From: Microlunatus phosphovorus NM-1
GTDB lineage: Bacteria; Actinomycetota; Actinomycetes; Propionibacteriales; Propionibacteriaceae
Length of the DNA: 64,000 bases
NCBI RefSeq assembly: GCF_000270245.1
Contig: NC_015635.1
Location: 3,720,001-3,784,000, forward strand
Reading direction: 5' to 3'
Made by a program: the position numbers and the translations under genes. This document shows, in pieces, positions 48,460 through 57,397 of the stretch. Each line of letters starts with the position of its first letter. The stretch's first letter is position 1. Below the pieces are notes generated by a model. It did not search any database, was not told the origin of the DNA, and worked only from the letters and a program-made list of their open reading frames with translations.

Positions 48460-49278
48460 TCAGTCGTTGCGTGGCACGACCACCAGCGGACAGTGCGTCC
48501 AGCGCACCGCCGTACGGGAGACCGAGTCGGTCCAGCCGCGTCTGCGCTGCGGGTGGCGAGGGCTGCCGACGACCAGCTGACTGGCCCGCCGGGATGCCTC
48601 GATGATGGCGTTGTCCGGCTCCCCGACCAGCACGTCCACATCGATGGTGAGCTCGGGGTAGTCCTGCTTCCAGCCGGCCAACAACTCGTGCACGGCCCGA
48701 CGCGACAGCTCGGGCTCGCCGAGCGCCGACGGCGCCACGACATGCGTCGCCACCAGGGGCGCCTGCCAGCGGGCGGCCTCCTCGCAGGCGTAGGCGAGGA
48801 CCTCGTTTGCCTCGGTCGTCGCATCGAGCGCGACGATCACCGGTCGGCTGGTCCACGGCGGCGGGGTCCAGCCGGCCGGCACCACGACCAGCGGTCGGCG
48901 CACTGAGGCCACCAGCTGCGCCGCGAGACTGCCGAGAATGCTGTGCTCGGGCCGGTCGGTCCGGCGCCGGCCCACGACCAGCATCGCGGCATCGTCCTCG
49001 ATCTCCTTCAGCAGGACAGCCGGCGAGAGCTGGTCCAGCACCGTATGGACCTCCACGCTCGGGGCGATCCGCAACTGAGACTGAACCCGGGCCAGCTGCC
49101 ACGCCGACGACGCCGTTGTCGCCGGCGGGCACACCGCATGGCAGAGCGTCAGGCTGAGACCGCGCAACTCAGCTGCCTTGGCCCCGAACCTCGCCGCCGC
49201 CAGCGATTCCGGCGAGGAGTCGACGCCGACCGCGATGGTCCGCGGTCGTCCCGATTCCATCTCACCCTCCTCCGGCAT
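48460..49278 (-). CDS. Universal stress protein, tandem UspA domains
   Basis: 272 residues, ATG start (second ATG at 49260 possible). Two Usp domains at about 12-137 and 147-270: first IAVGVDSSPESLAAARFGAKAA and LVVGRRRTDRPEHSILGSLAAQLVASVRRPLVVVP, second VIVALDATTEANEVLAYACEEAARW and LVVGSPR...THCPLVVVP. The first domain keeps a G2xG9-G-S/T-like ATP motif (VGRRRTDR...LGSLA); the second is less complete. Convergent with the CHAT gene, 24 bp apart, with no hairpin between. Confidence 0.93.
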   Translation of the reverse strand: MPEEGEMESGRPRTIAVGVDSSPESLAAARFGAKAAELRGLSLTLCHAVCPPATTASSAWQLARVQSQLRIAPSVEVHTVLDQLSPAVLLKEIEDDAAMLVVGRRRTDRPEHSILGSLAAQLVASVRRPLVVVPAGWTPPPWTSRPVIVALDATTEANEVLAYACEEAARWQAPLVATHVVAPSALGEPELSRRAVHELLAGWKQDYPELTIDVDVLVGEPDNAIIEASRRASQLVVGSPRHPQRRRGWTDSVSRTAVRWTHCPLVVVPRND

Positions 49279-49392
49279 TCGCTGGCTACTTCGACCGTGC
49301 CAGCAGGCCCATCGGTGTCCCGAGAGGCGATCGACCAGGACCCTCAGGACTTAGGTCCCGACAGCCGGAGCCGTGGTGCGAGGATGGCACCC

Positions 49393-49926
49393 ATGAACGC
49401 ACCGCACGCGGCGCTGGTGCTGCCCTATGACGGCCGCCAGCCGACCATTCACGCCGATGCCTGGCTCGCGCCCACCGCGACCGTGATCGGCGACGCAACG
49501 ATCGAGTCCACGGCCAGTGTGTTCTACGGCGCGGTGGTCCGAGCCGATATGGACAAGGTCACGCTCGGCGCCGGCAGCAACCTGCAGGACAACGTCGTGG
49601 TGCACACCGACTACGGTTTTCCTACCTGGATCGGGTCCGGCGTGTCGGTCGGACACGCCGCCGTGGTGCACGGCTGCACCGTCGAGGATGACTGCCTGAT
49701 CGGGATGAACGCCACCATCCTGAACGGCGCGCGGGTCGGCGCCGGCTCCCTCGTGGCGGCCGGCACCGTGGTGCTGGAGGGCACCGTCATCCCGCCGCGG
49801 TCCTTGGTGGCCGGGGTCCCCGGCAAGGTCCGTCGCCAGCTCAGCGACACCGAGTTCGACCGGGTGGTCGCCAACGCCCAGATCTATCTGGAGTTGGCTG
49901 CCCAGCACCGGCTTGTCACGGGCTGA
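49393..49926 (+). CDS. Gamma-class carbonic anhydrase / LbetaH-fold protein
   Basis: 177 residues from ATG 49393, chosen for GAGG nine nt upstream; ATG 49384 is also in frame. Left-handed beta-helix hexapeptide repeats cover residues ~20-150 (ATVIGDATIESTASVFYGAVVRAD...). The zinc-binding His set is present: VVVHTDYG and SVGHAAVVHGC. Similar to the YrdA/PaaY branch. It overlaps an in-frame extension of the aldo/keto reductase frame by 14 bp, and that gene follows 37 bp downstream. Confidence 0.9.
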   Translation: MNAPHAALVLPYDGRQPTIHADAWLAPTATVIGDATIESTASVFYGAVVRADMDKVTLGAGSNLQDNVVVHTDYGFPTWIGSGVSVGHAAVVHGCTVEDDCLIGMNATILNGARVGAGSLVAAGTVVLEGTVIPPRSLVAGVPGKVRRQLSDTEFDRVVANAQIYLELAAQHRLVTG

Positions 49927-49963
49927 ATCAGCAACACTTGTCCCCAGTGATAGGCAGGCGGGT

Positions 49964-50935
49964 ATGGAGTACACCCATCTCGGCCGCACCGGCCTGACAG
50001 TCTCCCGTCTCTGCCTGGGCACGATGAACTTCGGCCCGCAGACCTCCGAGCCCGATGCCCACGCGATCATGGACACCGCGCACCAGCTCGGAATCAACTT
50101 CTTCGACACCGCGAACGCGTACGGCGGCACCGACCACCGGGGGCACACCGAGGAGATCATCGGCCGCTGGTTCGCCTCCGGCGGAGGTCGCCGCGAGCGC
50201 ACCGTGCTGGCCACCAAGCTGTACGGCGACATGGATCCCTGGCCGAACAACGGGAAGCTGTCCGCACTCAACATCCGCCGGGCGTTGGACGCCAGCCTGC
50301 GGCGGCTGCAGACGGACTACATCGACCTCTACCAGTTCCATCACATCGACCGTGGCACCCCCTGGGAGGAGATCTGGCAGGCCATCGAGGTCGCGGTCCA
50401 GCAGGGCAAGATCCTGTACACCGGCAGCAGCAACTTCGCCGGCTGGCACATCGCGCAGGCCCAGGAGGCCGCTCGGTCCCGGCACTACCTCGGTCTGGTC
50501 AGCGAGCAGTCGCTCTACAATCTGATGGCCCGCACCATCGAACTGGAGGTGCTGCCGGCCGCCGAGCACTATGGCTTGGGCGTCATTCCTTGGTCTCCGT
50601 TGCACGGCGGTCTGCTCGGCGGCGTCATCCGTCAGCAGGACCAAGGGGTACGCCGGCTCGAGGGTCGTGCCGCGGAGACGCTGGAACAGCATCGCAGCCA
50701 GGTGCAGGCGTACGAGGACCTGGCCGCCGAACTGGGTGCGCCGCCCGGTGAACTCGCTCTGGCGTGGTTGCTGACCCGTCCCGCCGTGACCGCACCGATC
50801 ATCGGCCCGCGGGTCGCCGACCAGCTGCACAGCGCAGTTCGGGCGACCGAACTGTCGCTGGACTCAGGAACGCTGGATCGGCTGGACGAGATCTTTCCCG
50901 GTCGGCGTACCGCCCCGGAGGACTACGCCTGGTGA
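49964..50935 (+). CDS. Aldo/keto reductase
   Basis: 323 residues from ATG 49964; GGCAGGCGGG upstream gives a fair ribosome site. TIM-barrel AKR: LGRTGLTVSRLCLGTMNFG, INFFDTANAYGG (catalytic Asp and Tyr), TVLATKLYGD (Lys), LYQFHHID (His) and the NADPH-binding SLGTGS-like IIGPRVADQL. Of the YajO/YghZ type (AKR13/14). Its last 72 bp overlap the 3' end of the convergent SNF2 gene, so the final codons are read on both strands. Confidence 0.93.
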   Translation: MEYTHLGRTGLTVSRLCLGTMNFGPQTSEPDAHAIMDTAHQLGINFFDTANAYGGTDHRGHTEEIIGRWFASGGGRRERTVLATKLYGDMDPWPNNGKLSALNIRRALDASLRRLQTDYIDLYQFHHIDRGTPWEEIWQAIEVAVQQGKILYTGSSNFAGWHIAQAQEAARSRHYLGLVSEQSLYNLMARTIELEVLPAAEHYGLGVIPWSPLHGGLLGGVIRQQDQGVRRLEGRAAETLEQHRSQVQAYEDLAAELGAPPGELALAWLLTRPAVTAPIIGPRVADQLHSAVRATELSLDSGTLDRLDEIFPGRRTAPEDYAW

Positions 50936-53900
50936 GTTAGCCAGTCCCAGCAGGGATCGGATCTCGTCGGCGCCGAAGGCCGCCGACGAGAGCGAGTCGC
51001 CGCCAAGGACAGCGTCGAAGACCGCGCTCTTGCGCTCCTTCAGCGCCATCACCTTCTCCTCGATCGTGCCTTGGGCCACCAGCCGGTAGACCATCACCGG
51101 TCTGGTCTGGCCCAGCCGGTGCGCCCGATCCACGGCCTGCTGTTCCACCGCCGGGTTCCACCACGGATCGAGCACGAAGCAGTAGTCGGCTTCGGTCAGG
51201 TTGAGCCCGAACCCGCCGGCCCGGAGGCTGATCAAGAACACGTCCGCCTCACCGGCTCGGAACTCCTCGATCACCGACTGTCGATCGGCGGTGCCCCCGT
51301 CGAGGTAGACCGTCCGGAGGCCGGCCTCGGCAAGACGTGCCTCGACCCGCCGCAGATAGCTGGTGAACTGACTGAAGACGAGGGCGCGATGTCCCTCGCC
51401 GACCACCTCCCTCAGCAGCTCGAGCAGCAGTTCGGTCTTGCTGGCCGTCGCTCCGACATGCGACTCGTCGACCAGCACCGGGTCGAGGGCTAGCTGCCGC
51501 AACAAGGTGAGAGAGCGCAGGATGGTGAATCGGTTGTCGTCCAAGTCGTCGAGCAGGCCGAGCACCTTCTGTCGCTCCCGCTGCAGATGGGTCTGATAGA
51601 TCCGCGCATGCTTGGGCTGCAGCGGCACCTGGAGCACCTGCTCCTGCTTCGGCGGCAGCTCACCGGCCACCAGATCCTTCGTCCGTCGCAGCACCAGCGG
51701 CGCGATCCGTCGTCGCAGCTGGGCAAGTCGCAGGCTGCTGCCATCCCGCTCGATCGGGCGGAGGTAATAGTCGCTGAACCGCTCAGCGCTCGGAAACAGG
51801 CCCGGAGCGGTGAGCGACAGCATCGACCACAGATCCAGCAGACTGTTCTCCACCGGGGTGCCGGTGATCGCCAGCTTCAGCCGGGCCGGGACCAGGCGGG
51901 CGGCCTGATAGGTCTTGGAACGGTGGTTCTTCACGAACTGCGCCTCGTCCAGGATCAGACCGCTCCACTGCTGCGCGGCATAGGCCTGGTGGTCGATGCG
52001 CAGCAGGGCGTACGAGGTCACCACGATGTCCGCATCCGCAAGATCCTCGATCAGCGGCCGCCCGCTCTTGCCTCGCGACCGGGTCACGGTGCGGACCGTC
52101 AAACCCGGCACGAACGAGGCCGCCTCGCCCGCCCAGGTGGTCACCACGCTGGTCGGAGCGACCACCAGGAACGGTGCTGCATCCGGCTCGCACTCCCGGG
52201 CGTACGCGATCATCGCCAGAGTCTGGACGGTCTTGCCCAGACCCATGTCGTCGGCGAGGATGCCGCCGAGCCGATGCCGCCACAGGCTCACCAACCAGCC
52301 GTAGCCGTCCCGCTGGTACGGCCGCAGGTCCGCCCGCAGACCGGCCGGCTCTACGACGTCCGCGGAGGCATCGGGCACCGCCAGCGCGCGCACCGTCTGC
52401 TGCCACGCCTCGGCCTGGCCCATCACCACCGCCACCTGCGTGAGCTCGTCCCAGAGCGCGGTCTGGAACCGATTGATCCGCAACTGGGAGCCGTCTCCGT
52501 CCCGCTCCTGCAGCAGCTGGGCTTCCTCGATCAGCTCGCGCAGCCGATCCAGCACCGGACTGTCCAGCGACACATAGACCCCGGTCTCCAGGACCAGGAA
52601 CTCCGCACCCGTGCTGAGCGCCACGAACAGCTGGTCGAAGGGCACCGGCTCGCCGTCGATCCGCACCAGGACGTGCAGGTCGAACCAGTCGCTGGCCTCC
52701 GTCGCCGCGGTCGAGACGGTGATCTCGGGATCGCTCGTGGCCGGACGATAGTCCACGACCTCCCCGTCAGTCTCGACCACCACGCCTTGTTCGATCAGCC
52801 GCGGCAACACATCGTGGACGAACTGCGCAGCGTGCGACCCGCCCAACAGCGCATGGGCAGCAGGCCGTCGGGGAACATCCGGGTCTGCGAGCTGCGGGAG
52901 CTCGCCGTAGGGCAGGTCCAGGCCAGCCAACAGGTCGTGCTCGGCAACCGGGTCGCGCAGCCCGTGGCTCACGACCGGGGACTCATCGATCCCGAACCGC
53001 TGTTCCGACTCCCCCGCACCGTCTTGTTCGGACCGGCGGTAACGCACCGTCCAGTCGAGCCGCACTCGATGCTCCGGCCGGAAGCCCACCCGCAGGAGAA
53101 GCTCGGGCACCGGCACCGCGGGCAGCACCAGGGACGGATCATCGGAGATGACCGGCACCGCCCGACGAAGAGCCGGCAGATAGTCGGCGAGGAACCGGTC
53201 GCGATCCTCCGGCGGGATCTGGATCGTCGCCTGCTGCTGTGCAAGTCGATGCAGTTCGGTAGGCAACGGACGAGCCAGCCGAGCCAGCACCAGATCGCGC
53301 GGGCCCTCGGGTGTCGCCGGTGCCGCGAGCCAGTAGGCGCCGTGGGCCGGATTGCCCAGCAGCCCGAAAGCCTGGCTGCTCTCCGACACCTCGAACAGCT
53401 CGCTGGGCCGCAGCACCTCAGGCGGCAGCCCCACCGATCCCCGCAGGCCGCCGTCGGCAGTCGCCGTCAGCTCCAAGCGAACTGCGACCCGCTCGGTCAG
53501 CACCATCGGTTGGCCGCCCTTCTCCCCGACCAGCGTCAGACCTGCCCGGCCGGCGCTGGCCAGCGGCCACCAGATCATGGTGGAGGCATCGTCGAGGGCC
53601 AGCCAGGCGCTCCGCGGGCTGCTGAAGCGCGCCGCCGATCCGGCTGCCGCCCGCAACTGCAGCAACAGTTCACGTACGTCGTCGGACCAGGCGTCCGACG
53701 GATAGTCCAGGTCAGACCACGAGGCTCCCGAATAGACCCACCGGTCCCGGTTGCCGCGACGGACCGGGCGCATCAGCAGCCGGGGTGCCGACTGAAACTC
53801 TCCGTAGACCCGGCCGGCGTCGACGGCCAACTCCAGGCCGATCTCGGCCGGAGCCAGGCTGGGCGCCGGAGCCTCCCGCACCATCCGGGTGACCGCCTGT

Positions 53901-54226
53901 TCCCATTCCGGCCGCGCCGCCTGGGCCGCCGTGGCAAGTGTCGCCCGCGCGACGATCAGCACCGCCGCGGCGTGCTTGCAGTCCCGAACCACCGGACAGG
54001 TGCAGGTGGACCGATGACCGGTGTGCTCACCGGTGTCGACCAACTGGATCCGGACCTGATAGCGACGCCGCCCGCCACCCAGCACCTGACCGGTGACAGC
54101 GAGTTGCTTCGCATCGACCCGGACATCGGCGACGTTGCCGTTGTTGGCATAGACCATCCCGCGAGCGAACGCCTCATGCCCGACCATGGCAATGATCGCG
54201 TCGCTGGAGAGCAGTCGGGCCCACAT
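50864..54226 (-). CDS. SNF2/Rad54-family helicase with N-terminal SWIM zinc finger
   Basis: 1120 residues, ATG start. A SWIM finger (CTCPVVRDCKHAAAV, about residues 74-90) precedes a ~550-residue central region (SNF2_assoc-like). The helicase core starts near residue 635: LRPYQRDGYGWLVSLW, DDMGLGKTVQTLAM (Walker A ~658), LILDEAQFVKN (DExH), ITGTPVENSLLDLWS, LVFSQFTSYLRR, LRAGGFGLNLTEADYCFVLDPWWNPAVEQQAVDRAHRLGQ. The family remodels DNA-protein complexes using ATP. Such SWIM-SNF2 proteins are widespread in actinobacteria with no assigned role. Complete length, no truncation. Confidence 0.95.
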   Translation of the reverse strand: MWARLLSSDAIIAMVGHEAFARGMVYANNGNVADVRVDAKQLAVTGQVLGGGRRRYQVRIQLVDTGEHTGHRSTCTCPVVRDCKHAAAVLIVARATLATAAQAARPEWEQAVTRMVREAPAPSLAPAEIGLELAVDAGRVYGEFQSAPRLLMRPVRRGNRDRWVYSGASWSDLDYPSDAWSDDVRELLLQLRAAAGSAARFSSPRSAWLALDDASTMIWWPLASAGRAGLTLVGEKGGQPMVLTERVAVRLELTATADGGLRGSVGLPPEVLRPSELFEVSESSQAFGLLGNPAHGAYWLAAPATPEGPRDLVLARLARPLPTELHRLAQQQATIQIPPEDRDRFLADYLPALRRAVPVISDDPSLVLPAVPVPELLLRVGFRPEHRVRLDWTVRYRRSEQDGAGESEQRFGIDESPVVSHGLRDPVAEHDLLAGLDLPYGELPQLADPDVPRRPAAHALLGGSHAAQFVHDVLPRLIEQGVVVETDGEVVDYRPATSDPEITVSTAATEASDWFDLHVLVRIDGEPVPFDQLFVALSTGAEFLVLETGVYVSLDSPVLDRLRELIEEAQLLQERDGDGSQLRINRFQTALWDELTQVAVVMGQAEAWQQTVRALAVPDASADVVEPAGLRADLRPYQRDGYGWLVSLWRHRLGGILADDMGLGKTVQTLAMIAYARECEPDAAPFLVVAPTSVVTTWAGEAASFVPGLTVRTVTRSRGKSGRPLIEDLADADIVVTSYALLRIDHQAYAAQQWSGLILDEAQFVKNHRSKTYQAARLVPARLKLAITGTPVENSLLDLWSMLSLTAPGLFPSAERFSDYYLRPIERDGSSLRLAQLRRRIAPLVLRRTKDLVAGELPPKQEQVLQVPLQPKHARIYQTHLQRERQKVLGLLDDLDDNRFTILRSLTLLRQLALDPVLVDESHVGATASKTELLLELLREVVGEGHRALVFSQFTSYLRRVEARLAEAGLRTVYLDGGTADRQSVIEEFRAGEADVFLISLRAGGFGLNLTEADYCFVLDPWWNPAVEQQAVDRAHRLGQTRPVMVYRLVAQGTIEEKVMALKERKSAVFDAVLGGDSLSSAAFGADEIRSLLGLANSPGVVLRGGTPTGKDLVQPIQRS

Positions 54227-54543
54227 GCCGCGAAGGCTAGCTCTCGCTACCGACAGTGCTAGTCGTCAGTCGTTAAACATCACGATTTCGTAACGAACCG
54301 GGAGGTTCGGGCACCAGTTCTGGCGGATTCCTGAAGGCGGGCTATGCAACGCATCGCCGTTCGATCAACCCCCGATCAGGCGACAGAGGGGCAGATTGAC
54401 TGCGCGAGAAGCACCCGGAGTATGGGTCTGTTGCACATCGGAGGGCTTGGCGCCGTCGCGATCTCCGGCCCGACGGGTGTGGCACGCTTAACTGTCGATA
54501 AAAAGTCGGGGCCCGGGAGCACTCGCACCCGGAGGGGGAACGA
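54227..54543. other. 317-bp intergenic region upstream of the PLD-like gene
   Basis: No gene seen. It contains a palindrome TTCGT-A-ACGAA (54284-54294), a short hairpin CGAACC/GGTTCG close by, a relatively AT-rich segment TTAACTGTCGATAAAAA (about 54488-54504) that could hold the promoter, and a strong Shine-Dalgarno (GGAGGGGGAA) at 54531-54540. Long for this genome; a regulatory RNA cannot be excluded. Confidence 0.5.
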
Positions 54544-55866
54544 ATGAGGGGTAACGCAGTGAAACGTCTATGGATGGCGCTGGTCACCGCGATCTGCGGG
54601 ATCGGGTTGCTGAGCGTCTATCTGGTGCCGACCGCAGAGGCGGTGCCTTTCACACCCAAGACGGGTGTCACCTTCAACAACGCCGCCGGCAACAAGACTG
54701 CGGAACGGCGCATCCAGACCAGGCTCGACAAGACGATCGTCGCCACCCCGAAGGGCGCGACGATCACCATGGGGATGTACCTGTTCAGCGAGAAGTCCAC
54801 CGCGGACCGGCTGATCGCCGCCCACAAGCGCGGCGTGAACGTGCGGTTCCTGATCGACAACGGCGCGTGGGACACCTCACAGATCAAGCGGCTGCGCAAG
54901 GCGTTCGGCACCAGCACGAGTGGCCGCAGCTTCGTGGTCAAGTGCAATCGCGGCGCCTGCATGTCGGACTACCCGTACGGCACCATCCACGTGAAGTACT
55001 ACCTGTTCTCCCAGTCCGGCACCGCCAAGAACGTCTCCATCATCAGTTCGGCCAACCCGCACCGGGTGAACATCTACAACAGCTTCAACAACTCCCACAT
55101 CATCGCCAACAACCAGGTGATCTACGACCGGCTGATGACGTACTTCAGCGACATGATCAAGAACAAGCAGGACCACAAGTACGGCAACGGGAAGAACACG
55201 ACCTCGGGCCCGTACACCTTGTACTTCTACCCGCAGCGCACGGCTAGTGGTGGTGAGGTCATCCAGTACCTGGATGTGCTGAAGACCGTGAGGTGCAAGA
55301 CCGCGAAGAACATGGGCAGCAAGGGCCGCACGGTCGTCCGGATGTCCATGTGGGGCTTCACCAACCCGCGGATGGACGTGGCCAAGCAGCTCTGGTCGCT
55401 GCACAACAAGGGCTGCAAGGTCGATGTCACGCTCAACCGTGGCCGGGCCAGCCGGACGATCATGCGGCAGTTGCTGAAGAAGTCGAAGAGCCACGGCCAG
55501 ATGGTTGTCGAGGACGCGTGGAAGGACAAGAACCGCAACGACTATGCGGAGCAGTACACCCACCACAAGGCCATGATCGTCAACGGCTACGTCGAGGGTA
55601 CGAACCAGCGCGTGGTGTGGACCGGCTCGCAGAACCTGACCAGCAACGGGTCGCTGTACAACGACGACATGGTGTTGCGGGTGCTTGGCAGCACCAACTA
55701 CTTCGCCTACAGCAAGAACTTCAGCTACATCCAGAAGAAGTCCAAGCGACTGCGTTCCACGCCCCCGCCGATCATCCTGAAGAGCAAGCGCAGCGATGAC
55801 GGGATCTCCTTGAACTCCGGTGGTGACTACGCCTCGCAGCGCGCCGAGATGGAGGACGGCGGCTAG
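54544..55866 (+). CDS. Secreted phospholipase D-like domain protein
   Basis: 440 residues, ATG after a strong Shine-Dalgarno. A Sec signal peptide covers about residues 1-33 (KRLWMALVTAICGIGLLSVYLVP, cleavage after AEA). Two PLD-type halves: HVKYYLFS ... SSANPH and HHKAMIVNG ... TGSQNLTSNG. The HxK motifs are present, but the Asp of HxKxxxxD is Ser and Asn respectively; the downstream Asn/Ser are kept. Extracellular phosphodiesterase or nuclease activity is likely. Lys-rich overall (basic), suiting a nucleic acid or anionic lipid. The C-terminal ~40 residues look disordered. Confidence 0.87.
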   Translation: MRGNAVKRLWMALVTAICGIGLLSVYLVPTAEAVPFTPKTGVTFNNAAGNKTAERRIQTRLDKTIVATPKGATITMGMYLFSEKSTADRLIAAHKRGVNVRFLIDNGAWDTSQIKRLRKAFGTSTSGRSFVVKCNRGACMSDYPYGTIHVKYYLFSQSGTAKNVSIISSANPHRVNIYNSFNNSHIIANNQVIYDRLMTYFSDMIKNKQDHKYGNGKNTTSGPYTLYFYPQRTASGGEVIQYLDVLKTVRCKTAKNMGSKGRTVVRMSMWGFTNPRMDVAKQLWSLHNKGCKVDVTLNRGRASRTIMRQLLKKSKSHGQMVVEDAWKDKNRNDYAEQYTHHKAMIVNGYVEGTNQRVVWTGSQNLTSNGSLYNDDMVLRVLGSTNYFAYSKNFSYIQKKSKRLRSTPPPIILKSKRSDDGISLNSGGDYASQRAEMEDGG

Positions 55867-55889
55867 TCGGCCAACCCGCTGCTCAAGGC

Positions 55890-55921
55890 AGCGCCCGGTG
55901 ACCTCGTCACCGGGCGCTGTT
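55890..55921. terminator. Bidirectional rho-independent terminator
   Basis: Perfect 13-bp stem AGCGCCCGGTGAC / GTCACCGGGCGCT with a 3-nt loop, followed by GTTTG. It lies between the stop of the PLD gene and the convergent CoA-transferase subunit B stop (55927) and can serve both. Confidence 0.85.
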
Positions 55922-55926
55922 TGCGT

Positions 55927-56562
55927 TCAGGAGATCAGGGGCGGCTCGGTCTTGGCACGCACTTCCTCGAGCCCGACGCCGGGAGCCAGTTCGACGACAA
56001 CCAGCTCGCCACCATCACCAGGAATGTCGATCACCGCGAGATCGGTGATGATCCGCTGCACGACTCCCCGCCCCGTCAACGGCAGCGAGCAGGAGTCGAC
56101 GATCTTGTAGGAGCCGTCCTTGGCGACGTGCTCCATCAAGACGACCACCTTCTTCGCACCGTGCACGAGGTCCATGGCCCCGCCCATGCCTTTGATCATC
56201 TTGCCCGGGATCATCCAGTTGGCGATGTCACCGGTTCGCGAGACCTGCATCGCACCGAGGATGGCGGCGTCGATCTTGCCGCCCCGGATCATGCCGAAGG
56301 ACATCGCGGAGTCGAAGAACGAGGCGCCCTTGCGGAGGGTGACCGTCTCCTTGCCCGCGTTGATGAGGTCGGGATCCTCCTCGCCCTCGTACGGGTAGGG
56401 ACCGACGCCCAGGATGCCGTTCTCGCTCTGCAGCACCAGCTCGACGTCGTCGGGCACGAAGTTGGGCACCAGCGTCGGCAGCCCGATGCCCAGATTGACA
56501 TAGTCGCCGTCGCGCAGCTCAGCGGCGGCCCGGGCCGCCATCTCCTCCCGCGTCCAGCTCAT
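55927..56562 (-). CDS. scoB: 3-oxoacid CoA-transferase subunit B
   Basis: 211 residues, ATG start. [15 protein letters not shown] and the catalytic Glu in [12 protein letters not shown] are the subunit-B signatures, with [28 protein letters not shown]. It transfers CoA from succinyl-CoA to acetoacetate or a 3-oxoadipate-type acid, pairing with subunit A whose stop overlaps this ATG (ATGA). Confidence 0.94.
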   Translation of the reverse strand: MSWTREEMAARAAAELRDGDYVNLGIGLPTLVPNFVPDDVELVLQSENGILGVGPYPYEGEEDPDLINAGKETVTLRKGASFFDSAMSFGMIRGGKIDAAILGAMQVSRTGDIANWMIPGKMIKGMGGAMDLVHGAKKVVVLMEHVAKDGSYKIVDSCSLPLTGRGVVQRIITDLAVIDIPGDGGELVVVELAPGVGLEEVRAKTEPPLIS

Positions 56563-57347
56563 CGGCCGACTCCTTCCGGCCGGGGACGCACCGTACGACG
56601 CTCGATCCGTTTCGCGGCCACCTGCTCGGTGGTCAGCGGGACCACTCGGTGCACGAAGACACCAGGTGTGTGGATCTGGTTGGGATCCAGTTCACCGGGC
56701 TCGACCAGTTCCTCCACCTCGGCGACGGTGATCCGCCCGCACATGGCCGCCAGCGGGTTGAAGTTGCGAGCCGAGTCACGGAACACCAGGTTGCCGTGCC
56801 GATCCCCTCGCCAAGCCCGGACGAGCCCGAAGTCGGCAATGATCGCCCGCTCCAGCACGAACTCCTTCGGCCCTTCGGGAGTGTCGAAGGACTGCGTCTG
56901 TTTGGCTGGAGAGGCGACCGCGACCGCCCCGCTGCTGTCGTACCGCCAGGGCAACCCGCCCTCGGCGACCTGGGTCCCCACGCCACTGGCCGTGAAGAAG
57001 GCCGGGATGCCCGAGCCGCCGGCCCGCATCCGCTCCGCCAAGGTCCCCTGCGGGGTGAGTTCCACCTCGAGCTCACCCGACAGGTACTGGCGGGCGAACT
57101 CCCGGTTCTCCCCCACATAGCTGGCAACCACTCGCCGCAGCCGGCCAGCACCGAGCAACAGCCCGAGTCCCCAGTCGTCGACTCCGGCGTTGTTGGAGAC
57201 CACCTCGAGATCCCCGACTCCGGCCTCGAAGAGTGCATTGATCAATACCGAAGGGATGCCGCACAGACCGAAGCCACCGACGGCCAGTCGGGCTCCAGGC
57301 CTGACATCGGCCACGGCCTCCTCGGCGGAACCGACCACCTTGTCCAC
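56559..57347 (-). CDS. scoA: 3-oxoacid CoA-transferase subunit A
   Basis: 262 residues from GTG 57347 after GGAGGCGG; the long upstream frame is not conserved. [33 protein letters not shown] is the subunit-A N-terminus; [28 protein letters not shown] and [28 protein letters not shown] follow as expected. It forms the heterodimeric or heterotetrameric SCOT enzyme with subunit B. Context does not decide between ketone-body and aromatic degradation roles. Confidence 0.94.
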   Translation of the reverse strand: MDKVVGSAEEAVADVRPGARLAVGGFGLCGIPSVLINALFEAGVGDLEVVSNNAGVDDWGLGLLLGAGRLRRVVASYVGENREFARQYLSGELEVELTPQGTLAERMRAGGSGIPAFFTASGVGTQVAEGGLPWRYDSSGAVAVASPAKQTQSFDTPEGPKEFVLERAIIADFGLVRAWRGDRHGNLVFRDSARNFNPLAAMCGRITVAEVEELVEPGELDPNQIHTPGVFVHRVVPLTTEQVAAKRIERRTVRPRPEGVGR

Positions 57348-57397
57348 AACCCGCCTCCCCTCCTGCCGCGACGACGCGGCTGGCTCTGCTGGACAAC

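Noticed and set aside
51587-54262. 891-codon ORF antisense to the SNF2 gene
   Set aside because: Shadow frame; helicase motifs are on the minus strand.
54227-54543. c-di-AMP (ydaO-type) or other known riboswitch before the PLD-like gene
   Set aside because: A few motif-like fragments (GGAGGGGGAAC) but no consistent pairing pattern could be traced.
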